Positions 43,911 to 55,479 of a stretch of DNA of 64,000 bases are shown here, one piece after another. This DNA is from Ctenosaura bakeri (Eukaryota > Chordata > Lepidosauria > Squamata > Iguanidae). Below the pieces are notes generated by a model. It was not told where the DNA came from. It ran no database searches and was given only the letters and a program-made list of their open reading frames with translations. The stretch's first letter is position 1, and each line of letters starts with the position of its first letter. The DNA is taken from NCBI GenBank assembly GCA_948474755.1, contig CAOLHI010001287.1:310001-374000 (forward strand). Direction: 5' to 3'. Position numbers and translations under genes: made by a program.

Positions 43911-44799
43911 TGTTACCCTGTTTGCTGGGGGGTCCCGGGAGGGACACCTAAATAACCAAACAACAACACACCTTTGGGGAAAATTAGCTGGAGCATTCAC
44001 TAAAGCTAGCAAGAGGCAGGGTAACTTAGCAGGATCTTGCAACCCAGCGTCTACGGGGTCAGGTCAGTCAAGCAGTCAGATGGGTTAAGGTAATAAAAAT
44101 GATGTTTATTAAGTACAGACAAATATTAAAGACACCACAGTCACACAGATAACTAAGGAATCAGAGATTGACTTGGAATAAGGATTTTTAGAGGGAAATG
44201 GGTGATGTGACACCTGTCTCGCAGTACTGGACCTTGAGAGAGAAGTTGGGGTGCGATGAAGAAGCTCAGCGCGATTGGCTGAGGAAGCTCGCCAAGCAGA
44301 GCGGCGGCAAGGCTGGATGGAACTCAGGAGAAATCGGAGGAAGGTCTCAGAATCAGGGGTTTTTATAAGGTGAATTGTGACTGCAGGCCATACCTTACTC
44401 AGTGAGAACAACGCATTTTAGAAGTGGGACAAACCTTTGGAAACGTCAGAATTTAGCATGATTGAATCAGAGCCAAATTAACAATAGTGTAGCCAGTATG
44501 CAAATGTGGGGCGCTTAGTACAGCTTTGTCAGGTTGCCTGCTCAGGGCAGGAAGCCTTTGTTAGTATCACGCATATGCAATGAGGTGTTTGCCGGAGAGG
44601 TCCCTGAAGTGACGAACCGGCTGTATCTGGCCTGCCTGGGTGGAGAATGGAACGTCTAGCAATTATCGGCCGTGCCTGTTTGCGTGCTTGTCCAGTGGCC
44701 TCACAAACACGTGGAGCGGGGTGGCAGAGGAAAGCCGAATTGTTTGATATCAAAGTGATATCGAGTGCTATCTCCAGGTAGGCCTAGACTGCAGTAACA
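43911..44799 (-). mobile_element. Solo LTR, family A (copy 4), 4-bp TSD TAAC
   Basis: The 889-bp LTR on the minus strand begins TGTTACCCTGTTTGCTGGGG and ends CTGCAGTAACA in plus reading. TAAC flanks it at 43907-43910 and 44800-44803. It shares the complete layout with copy 3. No internal sequence is attached. Confidence 0.83.
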
Positions 44800-44803
44800 T
44801 AAC

Positions 44804-45423
44804 CCAGGGTATGTGAAGTTGATACCCAAACATATGTATGTTTTTCAGGAAGCTACTGAAAAGCCACATTTGAATCACGTGAATATGGGAGGTTATTATT
44901 CTGCAATCAAATGGGGAATCTGAATTGTTGTATCACTAAAGCTCCCTTTAATAGTAATTTCAGACTGCAAGGTCTTTATAGGCCATTTCATATTTTCCTT
45001 TAACACAATTCTGTGGGTTCAGCACTTACTATTCTCACTGGACAGAGAGGGACAGTACCTTACCCAAGGCCACAGTCAACTCTATGCTGAGTTTGCTCAT
45101 ACTTCTAAATCACTGAGGAAACAGTAGCACTGCTTGGACAAAGGGGTTTTCTTTGTGTTACTATCACCTTGCTGAGCTGAGAGGTGTTCTGAAGAGAGCT
45201 GGCTACTTCCGTCCCAACTGTTAAAATTAATTTCCCCACCCCAAAATATAGCTATGTATTGTTTGTTCAGGCAAGCCTGCACTACACTGCAGTGCTATCT
45301 GTTCTTCAGATACTATGGCGATGAAAACGAGCCACAGAAGAAAAGAATGGACTTGCCAGAGCAAGCAAATGAAAAGGTATATCAGAGCGAATCCATAGCT
45401 TAGAGGTTAGAAGCTGTTGCTAC
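44804..45423. other. No gene recognised
   Basis: Unassigned. Confidence 0.4.
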
Positions 45424-45645
45424 TGCTGCTGCTATTTCACATCAGTTGTGCTGACTCCAACTTGTGGTGACCCAATCACAAGGCTTCCTTTGCAATATTT
45501 ATTCAGAGAAGGTTTGTAATTTCCCTCATTCTGAAGCTAAGAGAGTGTGACTTGCCCAACACCGGTTTCGATGGCCAAGTGGAGACTGGAGACCTGGACT
45601 TCCTGAGTCCAACAGTCAAGCCACTACACCACACTGGCTAAAGCA
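45424..45645 (-). mobile_element. tRNA-derived SINE
   Basis: In plus reading, CCAACTTGTGGTGACCC, then AGAGAGTGTGACTTGCCCAA, then GTTTCGATGGCCAAGTGG, then CCACTACACCACACTGGC: the complement of the SINE family whose head lies at the right end. Confidence 0.68.
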
Positions 45646-45649
45646 CATA

Positions 45650-45990
45650 CTGGCACTTCAATATGGATAGACCACATACGAGCAAGTGGTATTTGGCATC
45701 CAAATCATTGATAAAGATGTTGAATAGCACTGGGCCCAGGACAGAACCTTGTGGCATCCCAATAGTCACTTCTTTCCATGATGAGGAGGAGCCATTGGTG
45801 AGCACCCTTTGGGGCTATATTTAGTCAAGACACAACCACTAGCCGGATCCTTAATGCTTCCAAATTTTCCCATGTGCCCATTTTCTGGTCAAAAAGAAGA
45901 ACAGACGTGAATCGCCTGTCCTGGAAGCTTAGAGTTGCAATTCAGCTTTTAAATACACTTATAGACCTCCAATTTACAACCATTTAACAT
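45650..45990 (-). mobile_element. CR1 RT fragment
   Basis: In minus reading 45700-45760 encodes [19 protein letters not shown], the well-conserved RT motif B region of CR1 (usually [19 protein letters not shown]). Upstream is the WLVVVS-like region. It is a short isolated fragment with frame breaks. Confidence 0.75.
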
Positions 45991-45999
45991 TAGAAAAAA

Positions 46000-46715
46000 G
46001 TATTTTAAAAATCTAGATGAAGACTTCTGTCCACTTCCTTTTGTTTTTTGTATTTTTCTGTTTTAATATTTTAGGCAACCAATGCAACCTCGGGGGGGGG
46101 CCTTAAAGGAGCACAAAATTGACCTCCCAATCCTACGTTAATTGCCCACCCTGTTTTCCACTTTTCCCGGTCCAAAATTCTGTAGGTGATTCTCTAGAGA
46201 TCATAAAACTATTGCAGTGTAGTAGCATAATAGCATTATTCTAACCAGGTGAGGAATAAAGATCTACTTTGCAATGTTGTCTTGAGACAAAGAAAAGGAA
46301 ATACTTTCTCTTTCACCTCCAATCTAAACTCACACACATATTTGAGCAGTGCCCTGACAGGTTTTCCATGTTTGAAGATTTCTTTTTTGCCAATGACATG
46401 TCAAATGTGTCAAGTGGCAGAGAATGGCTGCCCATGGGAACATCACACTGCTTAAAAAAGCAAAACAAAACTTTAAGTTTTCCTTTGCTCTATTCTACTC
46501 ATTTCAGCACTACTGCTGAAAAAAGAGTAGAAACTTATGGCAAAATACCTGCACAGCTTTTTAAAAACAAGCACCTAAAAATAGAAGGGAATCTGACCCA
46601 TCGTCTAACTACTTTGTTAAATAAATAAAGGAAAGTTGGACAAGGAAAAATTACACTTCTTCAAATCAATTGGAAAATGCAACCCATACTCAAGAGAATA
46701 TTTGGAGAAATATTG
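46000..46715. other. No gene recognised
   Basis: A G-run at 46093-46101. The open frame 46269-46628 has no domain signature. Confidence 0.4.
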
Positions 46716-46717
46716 CA

Positions 46718-46915
46718 AGCTGTGTTGTTGTGCATCTTCAAGTAATTTCCAACTTATGGTGACTCTAAGGTGAACCTATCAAGCGGCTTTCTGAGAGTTG
46801 AGTGTGCATGATGCACCCAAGATCACCCACTGGGTTTCCATAACTGAGTGGGGAACTGAACCCTGGTCTCCAATCCTCCAGTGCTCAAACTACTAAATTC
46901 CACTGGCTGTCCACC
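46718..46915 (-). mobile_element. tRNA-derived SINE
   Basis: TTGTTGTGCATCTTCAAGTA, then CCAACTTATGGTGACTCTAA, then GATCACCCACTGGGTTTCC, then GGAACTGAACCCTGGTCTCC: nearly full length. The B box is in the minus reading of the last block. The head is at the right end. Confidence 0.75.
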
Positions 46916-48584
46916 CGCAAGTAGGGTAGAGAAATTTGGGAACAACAACAAAGCCAACTTCACATCATACTATTTTTTAAAAAAAAATCATGGAATTATA
47001 AATTTAAGTTAATATATATATTAAAATTTTGGTACGAAGTTTCAGTTACTGTGTTAAAAGGTCAGCTTTTGATGGGAGAGAAGCTTGTCTTGAACCAGAT
47101 TTCATGAGAATATAGAGTGCTTCCATATTTTTAATTCAAGTTCATGACACCAAACGTAAGTAGCAAGTAATTAACAATTAGCAAAATTACCAAATGTAAT
47201 TAGCTGCACAAGATGCTGTTGTTGGGAACCCCCCAAGTGTGCTCCCCTTCTCCTTCCTTACTGCCATTGAGACTACCCATTCACTTGTTTCTTCTACCAT
47301 CAATCTGTACCGTGTCCCAGAAATAACTAATTAGGAATATGAGGAAAGAGAGAAAACAAGTAAGGACTGGGCCCAGGGATTCGTACTAAGTAATGTACTG
47401 AATAACAGACCTGGGCAGGTGACTTGTCAATCCCAGCGTTGATGCCAGTTCATTGTTACAGAAGGACTGGAAGCCTATTAGCAGCCCAACTAAAGTGGAT
47501 CCATTAAAACAGTACCAAGTTAACACATGTAAATTCTATTGAATTAGTAGATCTACTTGATTTGGAATTCGCAATAGGATTCCATCTACAGAATCCAATG
47601 TTCCGTTTCAAGAAGTTGACATATTTTTTGTTTCTATCAACTTAAAGCCCCTGTCATTAGATCTCTATGCATCAGGTGTTGTTGAAACTTTAAGCTAGAG
47701 AAAAATGAGGAAAATTAAAGCCACCCAAACAGAAGTAAAATCTTTGAAGTTTTCAAAATCTCATGAATACTTACACCTATGACGCCTGTCATTTCTGGAA
47801 CTAATGAAGCACAAATGCAACCTTATCTAATGCTATTGTTTATTGCATTATTTCTACAATGTTTTGAAAAGCACAAAGGACGAAGGTGTGAATTCTCTGT
47901 GTCTAAACAAGAAATAGAGGGAAAAAATCACTAGGTTTTCATTAACCAAATGGGATGAACATTCATAATAGTGTTTTGAGTAGCAATAGGTATCAAAAAG
48001 AGTTATAGTCAATTGGATCACATATGACTCCTTCACATCTGCATGGCTAAATCAGTTCATGTTTCCTATTCTTTTCCTTTATTTTTTCTATTCTTTTGCT
48101 TTATTTTATTTTCAAACTAAGATGGCAATATGAGCATCCTCATATTTTGTTTTTAAATATGGAAAAAAGCTTTTTTTAAAAATCAAAGAAAATAGAATTT
48201 AGATTTTCCTGTGCTTTGTTCTTTTTAATGAAGCTTTGAAAATACAGCATCAGATGTAGGAACACACAGAATACTTTCAGAAATTTGGCTACTCTGATTA
48301 AACAAGGTTTTTTGTTTTTGTTTTGTTTTTTGCTTTTCTTAAAACTTTGTAGACTTTTTTTTTATAAGTAGAGCCTACAAAATTCATCATGAAGTTTTGT
48401 CATTTCCTGTCAATTTTATCACCACAGTTGATAAATTTTCTATCTTACACAAATTGTGTGTGTGTGTGTGTGTGTATGCACACAAGTGTGTGCATGTTAC
48501 CTTCCTAAACTTCCAACTGGATGACTAGTTCTGCTGAAGGTGAGCCAATACCCCTAACACAGCCTATGTTAACCCTCTCCCCCA
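46916..48584. other. No gene recognised
   Basis: AT-rich with T-runs near 48300-48362 and a (GT)n tract at 48455-48475. Confidence 0.4.
48455..48475. repeat. (GT)n microsatellite
   Basis: About ten GT units. Confidence 0.9.
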
Positions 48585-48775
48585 TTTGTGGTTGTGTACC
48601 TTCAAATCATTTCTGACTGACAGCAACCCCATGATGGACCTATCATGGGTTTTCTTGGGCTGAGAGTGTGTGATGCACTCAAGGTCATGCAGTAGGTTTC
48701 CATGGCCAAGCAGAGAAGTGGACCCTAGTCCTCAGAGTTGTAGTTTAATGCTCAAACCATGCTGACTCTCAACCC
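48585..48775 (-). mobile_element. tRNA-derived SINE
   Basis: GTGTACCTTCAAATCATTTC, then CAACCCCATGATGGACCTAT, then AGGTTTCCATGGCCAAGCAG, then TCAAACCATGCTGACTCTC: the same SINE family and orientation as 46718-46915. Confidence 0.72.
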
Positions 48776-51469
48776 CCACCCCCAATTAAGCTAGTACAAT
48801 TGCTTTTTTTATTTGTATGGGAATTCTTCAGTGATTCCGCTTTCATCCTCTGAGATTAGGAGACACGAGCAGAAGAAAGACCTTCATATCATCACTGTGT
48901 GAAGGACAGATACTCCTGCTGCTTGAACCATAGACTGTTGGAAGATAAATGATAAGAATAGGTTAGAACGCTTCTACAATGGCTTCCAAATTTTGGAACA
49001 ATCAGTGAAGGAAAGGGTCTGTCCAAAGGTGTTCTGTTGCTTGAGAATAAGATGGTTCCCTTCGCAATTCCAAGTACAAAAGTTGGCTCAAAGGACTGCT
49101 GATTCTTACTGCAGACCTGTGATAGGATAGCATCCTCCACATCACCTGAGGAAAGCAGTCTGGCTTAGAAGGTACTGTACACAGATCTATCATTCCATCA
49201 CTGCTGTCTTCTTCTTCATTCCAGTTCAGCATCCCTTCTTCAGAGAGAGTTATGCTTGATTCCCGCTGGGAAATCCCAGTGAGAGCAAACTCATAGATCT
49301 AACAATATTTTCATAAGTGTTGACTCATTCAAGCAGATGATTCAACAGGTCTCCTCTAGCTAGTTCTGACCAATAATATTCCACTCCCAACTTGTGCCTA
49401 CTGTATTATCTTTTAGGTGCCAGGTATAAAAAATTTGTATGAGCCCAAACTTTAATTCAGTGTACAGTTCTTTTCAGTGTGCAGCTTCAATTATTCTGTT
49501 TTTTAACTTGTGTTTTTATTGCTATCTTTGACTTTTTATGTTTTCATTTTTATTATTTCAGCTTTTTATTGGTGCTTTCATTGCAGTGTTTATTTCTATT
49601 TTATTTTCTTGTTTTGATTGGACAGTTTCTATTTTAATAGCCCTCTTGGAATCTTTTGTATGTTGAAAGTGGAAGTATACATTTTTAATTTTATATATAT
49701 ATAAAAAATCCTCAATCAGGGCTTTCAATTTCACCTCTGTATTTTACTCTTGACAGCATGAATCCAGCTATTAGGTAGGCTAAAAAAAACTGCTTTCATG
49801 TATCAGATTTTAGCATGTTATTAATATACTGCAAATTGCCCATTGTTTAGGGGTTTTGTTTTGTTTGTTTTTTTGCTACTATTGCAGACTTTCATTTTAT
49901 TTTATTTTATTTTTGTCTTAGCCTCCCTAATATCTTGAACTGCCTCTGACTTTAGGCAAAAATGCAATGGTCTATGCTTATAACAGCCATCCTAATGCAT
50001 CAATTTCTATGGTCAAGCCAGCCAGCCTCAGCCCATTGGGAAAAGGTGAGATTAACTACTACAGCTGCTAAAAGCAATAAGAGCTCACACAGTCACCACT
50101 TTAGCAATTTGTACCTTCTGAGGCAAGATTTACAGCCTTCAGATTGAATCATAGAATATCCGGTCCCTCACTTACTTCTGTGCCACTGTGGCTATACATT
50201 GATCTTAAATAAAACTGATAATATTCCTTGGGTGTTAAAATCTGTTCTGTGTAAAGAGAATGTTAAAAACACGACCAGTCAGAACTGGAGGCGGGGGCAG
50301 TTTCAGTACAGTATGCTTGGGGTTATTTTTAAAACAAATGAAGCAAAAATTTCTGCTTCTGTGTGTGTGAATGAAAAAGATAAAGAAAGAAAAAGTGGAG
50401 AGGTTTTGGAGAAAGCATTGAGTTTTCCTTTCAATGCTTTTGTCTTGGGAGTATAGTCAACTGGCCACATATTGTTCAAAAAAATTGCAATCTGCGAATA
50501 AGGACCATTGAGCACAATGTGTTTTTCTACTGAGTAAACATGCACTTCATTGTACTTCAAGAGTTTTCTTTTTTATTATTATTATTACCACTGAGTAACA
50601 TATCCCAAGCAGGCCAGAATATCCTACTCACAAGCTGACTGCACTAACAGCAAAAGGACTGGTCTGAGAAAAATAAATTGGAATTAGTCCTTGTGTTTTT
50701 ACCTCCCCACCACCACCCAGGGCCACAGCTAACTGGGGGAAAACTCTCATGGATCACTATCATGCTCATGTCTTATGCATAAGTTCCCCTATAGACAAAA
50801 TTAGACTTTTTTGTCCAATATGGTGTCAGTATGCATGCAGATAACTCATGCACATTCTGTTGCACAATCAATTGCAGAATCAGGTCAGCATTTAGTGGCA
50901 CAACATTACAATTCAACACAAGCGTTGTGTAGCACAATCAGTGCATAACTCTCTATATTGATGTTTACATTAAACAACCCCAATATAGGATATCATCCAG
51001 GGTATCCCAAAAGTCATTCACTGCAGTGAAGCCAGCTACATTCCAAAAACTATGATTGATGCATAAATTGTGGTAATCTTCCAAAAGCACAGCAACATAT
51101 GAACAGCACTTCCGAAGTGGCCTTCTTGACCCACTATGCCATAATACTTTAAAACTGCAACACTTAATCAATGTACCTTAAATGTTTTTTAAAATGTTGC
51201 TCCTGAATTTTAAAAAGCCACACTATTTCTGAAGAGCCAGAAGACAACTGAGACCTCAGTGGATCTTATCTCCAAGCAAACAAGAGGATTTTAGCTTTGG
51301 TCCAAGGCAAGACAGCACACACACACCAAGGATAGAAAGAATATTTAAAAATACTCTAGAAATAGCTAAAAACAAGAACAACATGTTTTTGAAGCATTGA
51401 AATGATGAGAAACTCAGATGAAAAGAATCCTGGACAATCAATAATTTTCACACCTCAGGAGTTACGCTG
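48776..51469. other. No gene recognised
   Basis: Long unassigned stretch. Short (ATT)n near 50573-50587. Open frames at 48892-49232 (minus) and 50199-50560 (both strands) have no domain signature. GTTGCACAATC-like motifs near 50860-50940 resemble the 34070-34930 tract. Confidence 0.4.
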
Positions 51470-52010
51470 TGTAAATTTCAGTTTGTACCAAAAGCAGCAT
51501 TTTCTGTACAGGAAACAGCATTTTCTACATGGATTTATACACTGAAATATTAAGTCCTGTGCAGAAAATCTTGTTTGCTGTGCAAAAAAAAAAAAAAAAG
51601 AGGCTATAATTGGGCATTCATTCTGTGTAAAATCTGCACGTGATTAACTTGCCTTAAAAACAATATGTTCTGCACAGAAAACAACATTTTCTGTTCAGGA
51701 ATTAATATTTCTGCATCAAAATCTTTTCAATCCATCAAATGGTATTTCCTGAGTAGAAAATGCTGTTAACCATGTGCAAATTTTATGCAATTATTTAAAA
51801 TTATAGCTTTTTTTTCTGTGCAGGAAACATTTTCTGTGCAAGAATTAATAGTTCTGAGTTCAAGTATTATTTTCCACAGAGAAAATGTTATTTCCTGTGC
51901 AGAAAATGCTGCTTTCTGAACAAAACAACCATGTGTAAATTTTTCACAGAATAAATCCCAAATTGCAAATAGCATGGTTTTTGAATACTTTCTTGCAGTA
52001 GAAGGAAAAT
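51470..52010. repeat. TTTTCTGCACAG-type self-complementary repeat (copy 2)
   Basis: Blocks GTTCTGCACAGAAAACAACA, TTTTCTGTGCAAGAATTAAT, CCTGTGCAGAAAATGCTG and AACCATGTGTAAATTTTTC recur. The portion 51660-51965 aligns with 61775-61917 in the same orientation. A 16-base A-run lies near 51584-51600. Confidence 0.7.
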
Positions 52011-52108
52011 TGTTGAAATTACTTTTTGCTTCCCTCAAGAAGAAACTTAGAGAAAAATTACATTGCTAGTACACACACAGAGAGACACACACCAATGTGC
52101 ATAACCAT

Positions 52109-52288
52109 GGCCATTTCCGCACGAGGCTGTTATAGCGTGATGATTCCACTTTAAACATCCTCTGGAATCCTGGGGTTTGCCGTTTCGGGAGGGGTCGCCC
52201 AGCCCCTCCCGAAACTGCAAACCCCAGGATCCCAGAGGATGTTGAAAGTGGAATCATCGCACTATAACAGGCTCGTGTGGAAATGGCC
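52109..52288. mobile_element. Short palindromic MITE (best copy)
   Basis: The 180-bp element is an almost perfect palindrome with ends GGCCATTTCCGCACGAG and CTCGTGTGGAAATGGCC. Inner arms pair CCTGGGGTTTGCCGTTTCGG with CCGAAACTGCAAACCCCAGG. The arms differ at only a few positions, so this copy looks young. The flanks CAT and TAA do not match. Confidence 0.85.
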
Positions 52289-52467
52289 TAAGCCAGGATG
52301 GCTGTTGTTGCAGCACTGGCAATTAGAGGACAACAGCCAATTGCTAGTGTAGTCCCATAGAATAAATGAAATGTATGTAGATACTGACCTGCAATCAAGG
52401 ATTGTTCAAAAGGGTCCATATTTGCTTCCTTGAGTCTGTGGCCTTGGACCAGTGGTGCAACGGTAAA

Positions 52468-52535
52468 ACTGACAGTGCAAATGTTTATCATGGCAGTTCC
52501 TACTGACAGTGCAAATGTTTATCATGGCAGCTCAG
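52468..52535. repeat. 34-bp tandem duplication
   Basis: ACTGACAGTGCAAATGTTTA begins at 52468 and again at 52502. The two units are nearly identical, with one T/C difference. Confidence 0.85.
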
Positions 52536-52539
52536 TCTC

Positions 52540-53927
52540 CAAGAAAAATCCAAAAATGTAGGTGACTTTGTTGATCCATGTTCTCAAAGTTTTCATCTCC
52601 ACAAGCAGCAGGTGTGTTATGAAGCTAAAGAGAGATAATTACCCATTTAAGACAAAGTCCTTCTCAAATACTTTGTGTTACAGCAAAGACAGCTCAAAAC
52701 AATATATAGTTACTGGGAAAATCTGAGGAATGAAGCTAAGCTTAGAGGAACAGGGAAGCCTGAAGTGCAATAGATGAGGTCATCACCCTGCTATTAAAAA
52801 AAAATCCCAGCATTTCTCAATGGTGAGCCCTGGCTTCACTACATTACTATCTCAGATGGCTGCCTGTCTGCCTTTTCCTGTGGCCAGAGTCTTTCACATG
52901 TTAAGGGAAGACCAATGACATGGGTATTCATCACAGGACAGCAATGTTCCAATTTCTAGAGTTTTGGCCTAGGAAAATTAGGTTGGTGGCTGGGAGGGGA
53001 CAGGAATTGGGAACATAGAAATATTTTCCTTGCCACCCTTTAGCATCTACTGCCGAAGCCAACTGCCTTGAGTTGCCTAATAGTAAGGCTGACTTGAGGA
53101 AGAGGATACATTTTCTCAGGAAATAATTGACTTTTTTCCTACAAGGAGGAATTGTAGTTCAATATTGCAAAAGAAGGGGAAAATTTGTGCACCCATGCAT
53201 ATGTGTTTCAGCTGCTTGTTTGAAAACCCAAGTGTAAAAAAGAAAAGAAAAAAGGAAAGAGTCATTTTGGCACAGTTCTCTCTTTAACTATTTATATAAG
53301 CAAGTAATTTAATCCACAGTCCTTGCCATTTCTGCATTATCTGTTGTTTGTTGGGTCTGTGCTTCTGAGGTGAGAAGAGGAAAAAGGAAACTGACAATCG
53401 CGTTATTGCAGACTATTCCAATTACTTAGGCACTTGATATGAAGCATAAATAGTATGAAGATCATATTAGAAATGTGTTGGGATGTAAATAGTTGTTGAC
53501 AGATTTCTACCTATGGAATACAGGAATCATGTTGGCAGTTTGAGAGTTTCATCATGAAACAGGCAATCAAGCTGCCAGAGTCTGTTTCAGAATTCAAAGT
53601 GAAATCGCTTGCTGCACAAACTTTCTTTTTGCAAAGGCTTTTAATATATTTATTTTAAAGAAACCAACAAGAAAAATACTTCATCTATAGGCACAGACTC
53701 CACCAAACAAACAAGCAGTTAGAAGGGAGGGGAGTGGGCTTGATATACCTCCAGAAGGTATTGGAAAAGTAAACAAGAGACTCTGTTTCAATGTTTTTAA
53801 GATTGATTGCTATAAATTTAGTCAATGTTGTTGCTAAGGCTTTTACTAAAAAGGCTTTCTTTTAATACATTACCTATATGGTAATTTATTATGAATTGAA
53901 CAAATTGCAATATGGTGGGCAGTGTAT
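52540..53927. other. No gene recognised
   Basis: Unassigned. Confidence 0.4.
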
Positions 53928-54088
53928 GTGTATATGTGCAAGGGGATCTTTGCAAGGTTTACTCAGAGGAGGTTTGGCATAGCTTTCCTCTTAGGCTGAG
54001 AGAACAGATTGCTGAAGATCACCCAGTAGGTTTCTATGACCCTGGTTTCCTGGAATCTTAGTCCAGCCACTGCATTACACTGGCTCTT
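53928..54088 (-). mobile_element. tRNA-derived SINE
   Basis: TTTACTCAGAGGAGGTTTGG, then GAAGATCACCCAGTAGGTTTC, shortened here to the core CACCCAGTAGGTTTC, then GCATTACACTGGCTCTTC: a member of the 46718 family with the left part lost. Confidence 0.65.
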
Positions 54089-54139
54089 CATCTCTCTCTT
54101 ATAGATTTTCAAATATGATAGAACATTCTAATTCAGTCA

Positions 54140-55475
54140 TAGGGAGTAGGTGGTGGAGGACCACAGAAAGGTAAACTTTGTCTCTTTTTTCAAAGGGCAA
54201 AAACAAAGATCCAGGGAATTACATACCAGTTCGTTTGACCTCAATACTAAGAAAAGTATTAGAACAGATTGTAAAGGAGTCTGCAAGTATGTAGATGACA
54301 TTGCAGAGACTGGTCAGAACTAGCCTGGGTTTCTCAAAAGCAAATCCTGTCAAATTCATCTTACATCTTTTTTTGGTCAGGTCACAAGTTTAGTCGATGA
54401 TAGGAATGTGGTCATTTATCTGGATTTTAACAAAGCATTTGATATTTTGATTAACAAACTGATTAAAAGTAGAATAGAGGGATCCATGGTTGATTGGAAA
54501 ACTATGTTCAAAGATTCATCATCAAAGCTTATGCTGCAAACTAGACAGAGATCTTGAGTGGAGTGCCACAAAGTTCTATCCTGGGGCCAACATTATTTAA
54601 TATTTTTGTCAATGACTTAGATGACGGACTAAAGGGAATTCTTATCAAGTTTGCAGATGAGACAAAACTGGGAGGTGTAGTAAACACTTTGGAAGATAGA
54701 AACAGAATTGAAAAGAACACTGATTAACCAGAAATGTGGTCTGAAACTAATAGAATGAAATTGAACAGAGTTAAAGGCATAATTGCACATTTAGGCTTCA
54801 AAAATCAAATGCAAACTGATAGGGTGGGGGATACTTGTCTTAGCATCAAAACATGTGAAAAGGACCTTGGCATTATTCTTGATGCTAAGTTGAACACGAC
54901 CCAGCAATGTGCTGCTACAGCAAAGAAGACAAATACTATTTTAGCCTGCATTAATAGAACCATAGTTTTCAAGTAATAGTAAGGAAGTAATAGTGATAGC
55001 ATATTCTGCAATGATCAGGTCTCATCTGGAGTACTGTGCTTAGTTCTGGACACCTCATTTTAAGAAAGATATAGATAAATTGGAGTGAGTTCAGAGAAAG
55101 GCAACAAGAATAATTAGAGGTATGGAGAATAAAATATCTGAGGAAAGCTTGAGAGAGCTCAGCATGTTCAATCTGGTGAAGATGAAGATGTAGGTTTGTT
55201 CTCTCTTTCCCCAGAAGTTAGGACCAGGTCTGAAAATTTTAAGTTACAAAAGAGCTGATTTTGATTATACCTTAGCAGGAACTCCTTGATAGTAACAGCA
55301 GTTCAACCATGGAACCAGTTAACTACAGAAGTGGTGGGGTCTCTTTCTCCAGCTGTATCAAAAATAGCCTAGGCAACTACTTTAGGGAGACACTGTATCT
55401 GGACTTCCTGCATTGAGCAGGCAATGGACTTGATGTTTTATAGAGTCCCTTCACCTCTTTGATTTTATGATATGC
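54140..55475 (+). mobile_element. CR1 LINE RT domain to 3' end
   Basis: Frame-shifted CR1 RT pieces run in order: SKGKNKDPGNYIPVRLTSIL; the RT core with FVNDLDDGLKGILIKFADET at 54608-54665; and the thumb (CLSIKTCEKDLGIILDAKLN, then TNTILACINRTIVFK). The 3' end GAGTCCCTTCACCTCTTTGA, then TTTTATGATATG, matches the CR1 terminus. The catalytic FADD box reads FADE, so the second catalytic Asp is replaced by Glu. Inactive. Confidence 0.8.
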
Positions 55476-55479
55476 AGCC

